DNA of 55,754 nt from Candidatus Acidiferrales bacterium (GTDB lineage: Bacteria > Acidobacteriota > Terriglobia > Acidiferrales > UBA7541), in the NCBI GenBank assembly GCA_030037315.1, contig JASHRM010000074.1:1-55754 (forward strand), in the 5' to 3' direction. Below the pieces are notes generated by a model. It was given only the letters and a program-made list of their open reading frames with translations. It was not told where the DNA came from and made no database searches. This document shows positions 27,145 to 35,534 of this stretch, one piece after another. Both the position numbers and the translations under genes were made by a program. Position 1 is the stretch's first letter, and every line of letters begins with the position of its first letter.

Positions 27145-28533
27145 ATGGGTGTAGCTGTACTTGCAGGACTTTTTGTCTTTGCCGCAGGGTTGGGTTCCTT
27201 CTTATCGCCGTGCGTCCTGCCTCTGGTTCCTGGTTACCTTTCTATGCTGTCCGGCGTTGGCGTGGATAAGCTAAGGGAAGGCGAAGGAGAAACGAGCAAG
27301 CTGCTGAGTTCGGCGTTGGCGTTCGTCGTTGGTCTATCGATGGTGTTCATCACCATGGGAGCAACGGCGAGCGCGGTGGGACAGTTTCTACTCAAACATC
27401 GCGACCTGCTAGCGCCCATCGCAGGCGCGCTGATCATTCTTTTCGGATTGCATCTGATCGGTTGGCTGATCAAGCTCCCTGTTCGCGCTGGCCTGATCGT
27501 TGGCGCGATTCTTGTCGCCATCGGGATCGTGCTGAACCTGCGAGCGGCCAATTCGGTCTTGAAGCCGATTTATTTCTACGCGGCCTCTATAATTTTTCTC
27601 TTCGGTCCGCCTTTGACGCGCTGGCTGAATCGCGACGTTCACATGCGCGATGTCGGCGGGAAAAATCCGGGCATCGTGAGCGGCTTCCTTCTTGGCTTTG
27701 CGTTCGCGCTGGGCTGGACGCCTTGCATCGGACCAATTCTAACCACCGTGCTGGCGATCGCAGCTTCGCGGGGCAGCGTGAGAGATGGTGTCATTCTTCT
27801 CACACTGTATTCCGCGGGTCTGGCGATTCCGTTTTTGATCACCGCGGTCGGCGTGGCGCGATTCATGAAGTTCTACCAGAAGTTTCGCAAGCACCTGCAC
27901 ACTGTCGAAGTCTGCAGCGGGGTGCTGCTGCTTTTTATCGGCGGCCTGATTTTCACGAATGCTCTCACACTCATCTCTTCGCATATCAGTGGAGTCAGCT
28001 TTGAGACGGTGGTGGAAAAGTGGATGCCTGCCAGCGTTAGCCGTTGGCTCCACAGCGCCGGAAATCCCGGCACGCCGGCCGCAGAGGCGAATCTGAAGGC
28101 GGAACCCGATGTCACTTTCAAGGATTTGCAGGGCAATCGCGTCGCGCTTTCAAACTTCAAGGGAAAAGTCGTGCTGCTCAATTTCTGGGGCACCTGGTGT
28201 GAGCCCTGCCAGCATGAAATCCCGTTGCTGATTGATCTCCAAGACAAGTATGCGTCGAAAGGATTCACTCTAATTGGAGCGGCGACCAACGATGAGAATG
28301 ACGCCGTAAATAAATTCATTCACACGTCGAAGTTCGATGTCGGCGGCCAGGAAGTACTGATGAATTATCCGATTGTGATGAATACCGACGACATTGTGAC
28401 CCAATTCGGCGGGATCATCGGCATGCCGACGACTTATCTGATCACTCGCGACGGAAAAATCTATAAGCGCTACATCGGCGGTTTGGATACGAACGCTGCA
28501 CAATTGGAAAAGGACATCGAGAGCCAGCTATGA
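27145..28533 (+). CDS. CcdA-thioredoxin fusion (DsbD beta-gamma-like thiol reductase)
   Basis: 462 residues. An N-terminal CcdA membrane domain (about 1-280) carries the two redox cysteines Cys23 (LSPC) and Cys194 (TPC) that pass electrons across the membrane. A linker follows, then a periplasmic TlpA/ResA-type thioredoxin (about 310-462) with Cys352-Glu-Pro-Cys355 and a late cis-Pro in GMPTT. Between the usual third and fourth membrane helices there are about 50 extra residues holding two further hydrophobic segments (about 112-155), so eight rather than six helices are predicted. It would supply electrons for cytochrome c maturation or disulfide reduction. SD GAGG before the ATG. Overlaps the next gene by 4 bp (ATGA). 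Confidence 0.9.
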   Translation: MGVAVLAGLFVFAAGLGSFLSPCVLPLVPGYLSMLSGVGVDKLREGEGETSKLLSSALAFVVGLSMVFITMGATASAVGQFLLKHRDLLAPIAGALIILFGLHLIGWLIKLPVRAGLIVGAILVAIGIVLNLRAANSVLKPIYFYAASIIFLFGPPLTRWLNRDVHMRDVGGKNPGIVSGFLLGFAFALGWTPCIGPILTTVLAIAASRGSVRDGVILLTLYSAGLAIPFLITAVGVARFMKFYQKFRKHLHTVEVCSGVLLLFIGGLIFTNALTLISSHISGVSFETVVEKWMPASVSRWLHSAGNPGTPAAEANLKAEPDVTFKDLQGNRVALSNFKGKVVLLNFWGTWCEPCQHEIPLLIDLQDKYASKGFTLIGAATNDENDAVNKFIHTSKFDVGGQEVLMNYPIVMNTDDIVTQFGGIIGMPTTYLITRDGKIYKRYIGGLDTNAAQLEKDIESQL

Positions 28534-29078
28534 AGAAGCTTTCCTGTTTGTTATCGCTGGGCGCGTTATTGATTCTTTCGGGATCGATTTCAGGTCAGGA
28601 ACCTCCAAAGAGCGCGAAGGATGTTGTCAAAACTCAGTCGTACGTCTCCATCGATCCAGTGCCGCGCGGCAAGGATTTCCAGATTGCCGTGGTGCTGTCG
28701 ATCGACAGTGCCTATCACATGAACTCTCACAAGCCTGCCGACGCCTACCTGATTCCGACGACGCTTACACCCCAGTTGCCCGAGGGCTTCAAAGTGACGG
28801 ACACGACCTATCCGCCGGGCCAGGACAGAAAGTTTCCCTTTTCACCGGATAAACCGCTGAACGTCTATTCGGGTACCGTGACCTTGCGGATGAAACTGAC
28901 AGCAGAAAATAATGCTCCGCTTGGCGCGACCCCCATCCCGATCACACTTCGCTATCAGGCTTGCAACCAAAGTGCCTGCTTGCCGCCTGTAAAGATTCCG
29001 GTGACAGCGCAGGTTAAAGTTGCTGCGGCCAGCGCAGTGGGCCACTCAGAGCATCCGGAGATTTTCAAGAAGGATTAA
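28530..29078 (+). CDS. Secreted DsbD alpha-domain-like protein (DsbC_N/DsbD N-terminal)
   Basis: 182 residues. A signal peptide (about 1-22) precedes an immunoglobulin-like DsbD alpha domain: HMNSHKP, the hydrophobic strands of PTTLTPQLPEGF, and Cys145-N-Q-S-A-Cys150 near the end, matching the C-x4-C pair of DsbD alpha that receives electrons from the gamma domain. In E. coli DsbD the order is alpha-beta-gamma in one protein; here alpha is a separate secreted protein translated after the beta-gamma fusion, with a 4-bp stop/start overlap. Together they probably form a complete thiol relay. The C-terminus after the domain is short and His/Glu/Lys-rich. Confidence 0.85.
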   Translation: MKKLSCLLSLGALLILSGSISGQEPPKSAKDVVKTQSYVSIDPVPRGKDFQIAVVLSIDSAYHMNSHKPADAYLIPTTLTPQLPEGFKVTDTTYPPGQDRKFPFSPDKPLNVYSGTVTLRMKLTAENNAPLGATPIPITLRYQACNQSACLPPVKIPVTAQVKVAAASAVGHSEHPEIFKKD

Positions 29079-29103
29079 GGTTTTTCAGACGGCTCGCATG
29101 CGT

Positions 29104-30597
29104 TTACGCGCTCGTCTTGGCCGAGGTCATGCTCGGCAGCGCTCTGCGAATCCTGGCCACTACCCGATCTTTGCCAATCACAGCCATCGTTTCAAACAGC
29201 GGCGGCGCAACCGCACGCCCAACGATCGCCACTCGAATCGCATTAATTAGCAATCCCGCTTTCACGCCTTCCGCCGCGGCTAGTCCTCGCACGGCAGCGT
29301 CGCATGCGTCGTGGTTCCATTCGGGCAGTGTCGCCAGCGCGTCCGCGAGTTTCGCCAGCATTCCCGGCAAGCGATCGTCTTTCCAGAATTTTTCGCGGGC
29401 CTCGGCGTCGTAATCGAAATCGTCCGTGAAAAATGCGCGCGCCCATGCGCTGAAATCCCCTAGAAATCGCGTCCGGGGACGTATCAAATCGACTGCGTGC
29501 GCAAACCACGCCTTTTCCGGCCCGCCCCACGCATCCTGCCAGATGCTGGCGCGCTTTAATTCCGCCTCGACATAAGGCAGAAGATCTTCAACCGGTGGCT
29601 TTTGGAGGTACTGTGTGTTGAACCATTCGAGCTTAGGCCTGTCGAATACGGCATTCGTGCGGCTCACGCCCGAAAGAGCGAATCGTTCGATCAGCTCGTG
29701 CGTGCGCATGAATTCCGAATCATCTCCGGGCGACCATCCTAGGAGCGCGAGAAAATTCCTAAATGCTTCCGGCAAAAATCCTTCGTCGGCGTATGAACCG
29801 ACGCTGGTAGCGCCGTGACGTTTTGAAAGCCGCGTGCGATCTGGCCCGAGAATGAGCGGAACATGCGCAAAAATCGGAGGTTCGGCTCCAAGCGCCCTGT
29901 AAATCATCACCTGTTTCGGCGTGTTCGAAAGATGATCGGCGCCCCGGATGATATGTGTGATCCGCATGTCGATATCGTCCACCACCACGCTCAGTTGATA
30001 GGTGGGTACGCCGTTCGAGCGTAGCAGGACGAAATCCTCGATCTCAGCGTTCTGCACTTCGCGGGGACCGAAAACCGCATCCTCAAAATTCGTTACACCT
30101 TCACGCGCCACTCGGAACCGAATTGCGTACGCCATTCCCTCTTGTTTTCTGATTTCGCGTAAACCTGGCGACAGATCGCGGCAGGGGCAGGCCGCAGCTC
30201 TCTGGCTATTGGGCCCCTCGTCGTCGCCCTCGCCTTCATCCGTTTCTGACGGCGCGGCGTCCCCGCCGGCATATGCAGTCGCCTTGCAGTAGCAGGGAAA
30301 CGCTGCACCGCTTGCCAGCAACCGTTCCGCCGCCGAGCGATACATTGGCAGCCGGTCGGACTGGAAAATCGGGCCTTCATCCCACGCAATTCCGAGCCAT
30401 CTAAGGCCTTCCAGGATCCCACCCACAAGCTCGGGCCGATTACGCTCCGCATCGGTGTCCTCAATGCGCAGAATCAAAATACCGCCCTCATGCCGGGCGA
30501 ATAGCCAGTTAAAGAGGGCTGTGCGCGCCCCGCCGACGTGTAAGTAGCCGGTCGGCGAGGGTGCAAATCGGACGCGAGGAGTTGTAAGGTTGGGCAT
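29104..30597 (-). CDS. gltX: Glutamyl-tRNA synthetase
   Basis: A 497-residue class I synthetase that charges tRNA-Glu with glutamate. The HIGH-equivalent is HVGG near residue 21 in FAPSPTGYLHVGGARTAL; the KMSKS-equivalent is LSKRHG near 258. A catalytic Rossmann domain (1-320) is followed by the alpha-helical anticodon-binding domain typical of bacterial GluRS. An insertion with acidic residues (EGEGDDEG, about 120-135) sits beside a Cys/His-containing stretch in the region of the SWIM-like zinc-binding loop. The gene is convergent with the DsbD-like gene, with only 25 bp between stops. Confidence 0.95.
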   Translation of the reverse strand: MPNLTTPRVRFAPSPTGYLHVGGARTALFNWLFARHEGGILILRIEDTDAERNRPELVGGILEGLRWLGIAWDEGPIFQSDRLPMYRSAAERLLASGAAFPCYCKATAYAGGDAAPSETDEGEGDDEGPNSQRAAACPCRDLSPGLREIRKQEGMAYAIRFRVAREGVTNFEDAVFGPREVQNAEIEDFVLLRSNGVPTYQLSVVVDDIDMRITHIIRGADHLSNTPKQVMIYRALGAEPPIFAHVPLILGPDRTRLSKRHGATSVGSYADEGFLPEAFRNFLALLGWSPGDDSEFMRTHELIERFALSGVSRTNAVFDRPKLEWFNTQYLQKPPVEDLLPYVEAELKRASIWQDAWGGPEKAWFAHAVDLIRPRTRFLGDFSAWARAFFTDDFDYDAEAREKFWKDDRLPGMLAKLADALATLPEWNHDACDAAVRGLAAAEGVKAGLLINAIRVAIVGRAVAPPLFETMAVIGKDRVVARIRRALPSMTSAKTSA

Positions 30598-30838
30598 GTT
30601 TTGCCGAGGGATTTCATCTTAGCGAATCGAATGGACAAAATCGAGCCGTGTCCGCGGAGGTGTGTGAGCCATACAGCTTGGCATCTCCGACTACTGTTGA
30701 CTTGAAGCGGCCCACAATACATATTCGCGGTGGGACTGCCAGCGGGTGGGCCATTGCTAGAAGGTTAATTTCCACGAAACCTCGCACGGCACACATCATT
30801 CGCGGGCCGCTCTTTTCTGCTATCCTCGAGCGACGACC

Positions 30839-33800
30839 GTGCGCCCCATCATTTTGGACCTTCAACTGAACAGTTACGTCAGTGTAACCGGCGTGGTGCT
30901 GCTGACGAGCAGTTTTCTGCTCTCGTGTTTTTTCTATTTCCTCTATCGACTCAAGCGTCAGGAATACCTTCTCAGTTGGTCGGTCGGTTGGTTGCTGTTG
31001 TCGCTGCAGTTTGCGTTGGGTGCATTGAGCGCCAGCGTGGGGAGTAATTCGTGGAAGCATCGGCTCCTCGAACTGAGTGAGTATCTCAGCGTGCTTACGG
31101 CGCTAGCTTTTTATTGGGCTGCTCGCTTGTACGCTAACTTGAGAGTTCCCGTACGAGCAATCGCCGTTGCCGCCGTGATTTTCGCCGCATGGCCGGCAGC
31201 GCACGTAAACAACATCCTGAAGGTTCCGCCTACCGCCTTAGCCGTGGGATTCATCTTCCTGCTGGTTGGATACACATTCTTGCAGGAAGGGCGCAAGCAG
31301 GAATCCCATGCGGACTTGCTGCTTGCAATAACGTTTGCCTCGTGGGGTCTCTTGGATCTTTCAGCTGCTTTTCGTTTGTACCTGCCATTCATGCAACGGA
31401 GCGGATTGCTGCCGCTGGTGCTGCTGCCGGAATTGTTCACGTGCGTCATGATGGTCATGTCGGTCTACGAAGAGGAACGTCGGCGCGTCGAGCGCAATAT
31501 GTTGGCGCTTTCGAACTTGAATCTTGTCGCGTCGGGATTTGTGGGCGGCGAAATACAAAAAATGCTCGCGCAAGCGTTAGAGCGCGTGTTGAATGTGGTG
31601 CGTATTCCTGCCGGAGCGCTTTGCCTGCCGACCACAGAAGCGCGTGGCAGTGCATCCGTAATCGTGACGGGGCTCGCCGATACTTTCAGTTCCGCGCTGC
31701 AAGAATCGGGACTCGACCAGTATTTGATTAACTTGGTGGCGCGCCTGGGCGGTTTAGTCGTGTTCCGCGATTTAACCCGCGAAGCGAGCTGGCACGCGCT
31801 TGAAAAAGAAGAGGCATTTCGCGGGGTTCGCCAACTCTTGCTGGCCCATAACCTCCGCACAGTGGTGGGGATCAGCCTGCAAACCAAAGATCGCGTATCA
31901 GGCGTGTTGTTGCTGGGCACTCCCGACAATCGTAGCTTGACGCCCGCAGAGAGAAGGCTGCTCCTCGGACTCGGGCAGCAGATCGGAATGGCAGTCGAAA
32001 ACAGCTATCTGATCCAGCAAACGTCGCGCCGCACCGAAGAGTTGCACATCCTCAACGAAATTGGGAGAGCTTTGAGCTCGACGCTGGATCTCGATACGTT
32101 GCTCGAGCGTGTTTACTCGGAAACCCGCCGCATGCTCGACGCCGAGAGCTTTTTCATCGCCTTTTATCAGCCGAAGGCGGCGGAAGTCCGGTTTGAGATG
32201 GAGGTAACAGGAGGAGAACGGCGCCCCAAGAGCGCGCGTCCGGCCGGAAATCAGTTGGTGGAGTACGTAGTCCAGACGTCGCAGCCTCTATTGATTGGCC
32301 ATAAGTATCTCGAACAAGCGCAGCGCCTTGGTTTTGACGTGACCACACCAGCAAATTCGATTTGCGCCGTGCCAATCATTCTGTATGGCAAGCCGATCGG
32401 AGTGATGGTTGTTCACAGCATGAAGGAGCATGCGTTTGACGAGGGCCACGTTGAATTTCTGCGCGTGTTGGCCAGCGAAGCTGGCATCGCAATAGAGAAC
32501 GCGCGCCTCTTTACCGAGGAGCAGAAAAAAGCGCATCAACTGATGCTGATCAACAGCGTCTCGAATCACGCGATTACGACTTCAGATCCGACCGAGATGC
32601 TGACGAGAATTACAGCGGAAATGGAAAACCATCTTCCGTACGACCATATCGGCGTTGCGATCCTCGATTACTCCACAAAAGAGCTCGTCGTTGAAGCCGA
32701 AGCAGGCAAGCGTCGCGAAGCTGTGGGACGGCGAATTGCTCTCGGGGAAGCGCTCATCGGCCAGGTGGCGCGCACGGGACAAATGGGTGTGGTGCGGGTG
32801 GTCGGTGCGTCGGCCCCGCAGCTTGTTCTGCCAAGCTCGGTGGCTTCGGTGGCATTGCCCGTCGTATATGGGGAGCAATTTCTCGGAGTGCTGTACGTCG
32901 AGTCCTCCGAGTACTGCGAATTTCCGGAGCAGGATATTTCGCTGCTGCGCACGCTTGCAGATCTTTTTGCAGGTGCGTTGCACAACGCCACGACTTTCCA
33001 GAAGGCGCAGGAGCAGGCGATCACGGACGGCCTCACCGGCGTAAAAACGCACCGCTATCTGATGGAAGCGCTTTCAGCAGAATGGAAGCGTTCAACGAGG
33101 TCCAATCGATCATTTGCACTTGTGTTGATGGATCTCGATCGCTTCAAATTCGTCAACGATTATTACGGACATCTTGAGGGAGACGTGATCCTGCAACGGG
33201 TTGGTCACATTCTCGAACAAAACTGCCGGCGGTCAGACGTGGTGGCTCGCTACGGCGGCGATGAGTTCGTGATCTTGATGCCTGAAACGGCAGTGGACCA
33301 GGCACGCCAGCTTGCGAACAAACTGCGCGGATGGGTGGCTTCCGATCCTCTGCTCCGCGATAAAAATATCACAGCCAGTTTCGGAATCGCGGCATTTCCC
33401 GTCCATGGATCGACTCCGCAGGAATTGATCCAAGTGGCGGATTCTTCGATGTACCTCTCGAAGCATCAGGGAGGCAACTCGGTTTCAACCGCGGAACAGG
33501 GAGATTCGAACGATCGCAAGAGCTGGAAGAAAGATGTGCTCGAAGCGTATCTCGGAGTCACCTTGAAGAGGCTTTTCTCGACCGGCCCCGGAGCTTTCGA
33601 AGAAATTTATCGGCGACTCGAGCAGTTCACGCGCTCATTGACCGAACAGAGCGGCGAAGACTCCTCACAAACACTGCCTCCGGCGGTGGTGGAAACGGTC
33701 ACTTCGCTGGCGTTCGCGATCGACGCCAAAGATCACTACACGCAAGGCCATTCACAGAAAGTGTCTGCCTATGCGGTGATGATCGCCAAAGCGTTGGGCC

Positions 33801-34297
33801 TGCCCCATGCGGAGGTTGAAGAAATCCGCCTCGCCGGCTTGCTGCATGACATCGGGAAAGTTGGAATCCCAGAGCACATTCTGAACAAGTCCGGTCCCCT
33901 CGATGCCTGCGAATGGGAAACAATGAAAACGCATCCGGATCTCGGCGCGAAAATTCTGGAGCCTCTCAAGCCTATGGTCCGAATTCGCCAGATGGTCCGG
34001 CATCATCACGAATTTTATGATGCGACCGGATATCCCGACCGCCTGAAAGGCGAGAATATTCCGCGCGGTGCGCGCGTGATCGCCATCGCGGATGCTTACG
34101 ACACGATTACTTCCGAACGAACGTACAAGAAGGCGCGGACGGCGGAGGATGGGCTTGCCGAGCTGGAGCGTTGTGCCGGGCATCAATTCGATCCCGAAAT
34201 CGTGCGCATCTTCGTCGAAGTGATGCGCCGGACCCCGCGACCGACCGTCGATGCGATCGCCAATTCGTCCAGCCGCGCCACGAGCCCGGTTCTATAA
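30839..34297 (+). CDS. 7TM-GAF-GAF-GAF-GGDEF-HD-GYP bifunctional c-di-GMP receptor
   Basis: A 1152-residue protein. Seven predicted membrane helices (about 1-212, 7TM receptor type) lead to a short coiled coil, then three GAF domains (about 240-385, 400-560, 575-725). A GGDEF domain follows with an intact active site (GGDEF at 806-810) and an inhibitory site (RRSD, R-x-x-D) five residues earlier. After a linker of about 90 residues an HD-GYP domain has His1003-Asp1004 and GYP at 1064-1066. The protein can therefore in principle both make and degrade c-di-GMP, with ligand or redox sensing by the GAFs and the 7TM module. GTG start without a strong SD; a possible promoter (TTGACT, 17 bp, CATATT) lies at 30697-30725. 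Confidence 0.9.
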   Translation: MRPIILDLQLNSYVSVTGVVLLTSSFLLSCFFYFLYRLKRQEYLLSWSVGWLLLSLQFALGALSASVGSNSWKHRLLELSEYLSVLTALAFYWAARLYANLRVPVRAIAVAAVIFAAWPAAHVNNILKVPPTALAVGFIFLLVGYTFLQEGRKQESHADLLLAITFASWGLLDLSAAFRLYLPFMQRSGLLPLVLLPELFTCVMMVMSVYEEERRRVERNMLALSNLNLVASGFVGGEIQKMLAQALERVLNVVRIPAGALCLPTTEARGSASVIVTGLADTFSSALQESGLDQYLINLVARLGGLVVFRDLTREASWHALEKEEAFRGVRQLLLAHNLRTVVGISLQTKDRVSGVLLLGTPDNRSLTPAERRLLLGLGQQIGMAVENSYLIQQTSRRTEELHILNEIGRALSSTLDLDTLLERVYSETRRMLDAESFFIAFYQPKAAEVRFEMEVTGGERRPKSARPAGNQLVEYVVQTSQPLLIGHKYLEQAQRLGFDVTTPANSICAVPIILYGKPIGVMVVHSMKEHAFDEGHVEFLRVLASEAGIAIENARLFTEEQKKAHQLMLINSVSNHAITTSDPTEMLTRITAEMENHLPYDHIGVAILDYSTKELVVEAEAGKRREAVGRRIALGEALIGQVARTGQMGVVRVVGASAPQLVLPSSVASVALPVVYGEQFLGVLYVESSEYCEFPEQDISLLRTLADLFAGALHNATTFQKAQEQAITDGLTGVKTHRYLMEALSAEWKRSTRSNRSFALVLMDLDRFKFVNDYYGHLEGDVILQRVGHILEQNCRRSDVVARYGGDEFVILMPETAVDQARQLANKLRGWVASDPLLRDKNITASFGIAAFPVHGSTPQELIQVADSSMYLSKHQGGNSVSTAEQGDSNDRKSWKKDVLEAYLGVTLKRLFSTGPGAFEEIYRRLEQFTRSLTEQSGEDSSQTLPPAVVETVTSLAFAIDAKDHYTQGHSQKVSAYAVMIAKALGLPHAEVEEIRLAGLLHDIGKVGIPEHILNKSGPLDACEWETMKTHPDLGAKILEPLKPMVRIRQMVRHHHEFYDATGYPDRLKGENIPRGARVIAIADAYDTITSERTYKKARTAEDGLAELERCAGHQFDPEIVRIFVEVMRRTPRPTVDAIANSSSRATSPVL

Positions 34298-34985
34298 ACG
34301 CGCCGCAAATTGCGAATTTTGAGCGTTCGGCAAAATGCCGGAGTTTTGTCGGGTAGAACTTGGCGGGGAGAGGCTTTCGTTCGGCATGAACGGAATCTCG
34401 GACGCATGCCGCGGCGGCAAGCGGGCTTGTTCCATCGTTGGTCGTGGCGGTTGTCATGGTCTCGAAACCGTGTCGATTAGAGCCGTCCTCCAATGTTCAT
34501 TCTCATGGAGATAAGGCGGTTTCTAATCGCCAGTGCGCCGGTTAGAATTGCGACTGAAGCCGTAAGTTTTCGCCGCGTGCGGCTTCATTGATGCCCGGCT
34601 GCCTCCGAATTCCTTTGTGCTTTGAGTATTGTGTTTCTCCTTCTCTCCGTTCTCTCGTCGTGTTGCAGTTTCAAATTGTGCTTCCTCCTCGACGCGAAAT
34701 ATCTGCCAGCGGGATTGCAAGGACCTGGTTGGCGTAAAGAATCGGTACGGGGGGCGAATCGGAAGGCTGCTAGACGAAGACAGGGAACCAAAGAGTCCCA
34801 CCGTCGCAAAAACCGCGACGATGGGGCACGCCGCTTCTTAGTTTTATAAGCAGAGAGACGAAATTGATCGATCGGCGCTCGACGGTGGAGTGGTACTGGC
34901 TTTCGGCTCCGGAGGCGTCAGACCTTTGCATGGCGACTGGCCATTTGCAGAGCGGCGTCCTATAGTGTTGCGAACGGGGGGAGCA
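34298..34985. other. 688-bp region without a supported gene; contains a hairpin element
   Basis: No frame here looks coding on either strand: candidate frames are Arg/Ser-rich and lack SD sites or family resemblance. From about 34610 a pyrimidine-rich tract (CTCCTTCTCTCCGTTCTCTC type) is present. At 34797-34825 lies an imperfect hairpin (arms CCCA-c-CGTCGC and GCGACG-a-TGGG, loop AAAAACC) that resembles dispersed intergenic hairpins of soil bacteria. The last 100 bp probably hold the promoter of the Tat-signal gene at 34986. Confidence 0.4.
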
Positions 34986-35528
34986 ATGAAGCTGTTGAAC
35001 TGGACGCGGAGGTTTTCGCGGCGGGGGTTTTTAGCGGGCAGCGCCACGACGGTGGCCGCCGTCGCGGCGAGTCACGGAGATGTTTTCGCGGAGGTTGAGG
35101 GAACAGGGGATGCGAAGACCGCCGAGCTGAGTCCCGAACAGGTTCGCACGCTGGTCAGATTCGCGCGCGATCTTTTTCCGCACGACCGTTTGGATGATTC
35201 TTATTATCACAGAGCCGTCGCGGCTACACTTGCCGAAGCTTCCAAAGACCCATCTACATTTCGAATTGTGTCCGCTGGCGTGGCGCAGCTTGATCGCCTT
35301 GCGCTGGCCGCTGCAAACAAACCATACGCGGACGTGGCGGAGGAAAATAAGCGCATTGCGATCATCAAGCAGATTGAAAATCAGCCATTTTTCAACAAAG
35401 TTTACGGTGACGCGGTGGTTGGTCTTTACAACAATCCCGATGTTTGGCCGAAATTCGGCTATGAAGGGCCTTCGTCCGCAGAAGGCGGTTATTTGCGCCG
35501 CGGTTTCGATGACATCAACTGGCTCTGA
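34986..35528 (+). CDS. Tat-exported small subunit of a GMC dehydrogenase (gluconate 2-dehydrogenase subunit 3 family)
   Basis: 180 residues from the ATG at 34986 with a GGGGGGAG SD. A twin-arginine signal (RRFSRRGFLAGSA) is followed by a helical domain (about 55-180) fitting the gluconate 2-dehydrogenase subunit 3 family. It starts 6 bp before the large-subunit gene ends its spacer, so the two are coupled. In fructose, gluconate and sorbitol dehydrogenases the small subunit provides the Tat signal and carries the flavin subunit out of the cell as a passenger; the same role is inferred here. The usual third subunit, a multi-heme cytochrome c, is not encoded nearby. Confidence 0.82.
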   Translation: MKLLNWTRRFSRRGFLAGSATTVAAVAASHGDVFAEVEGTGDAKTAELSPEQVRTLVRFARDLFPHDRLDDSYYHRAVAATLAEASKDPSTFRIVSAGVAQLDRLALAAANKPYADVAEENKRIAIIKQIENQPFFNKVYGDAVVGLYNNPDVWPKFGYEGPSSAEGGYLRRGFDDINWL

Positions 35529-35534
35529 GGTCCA

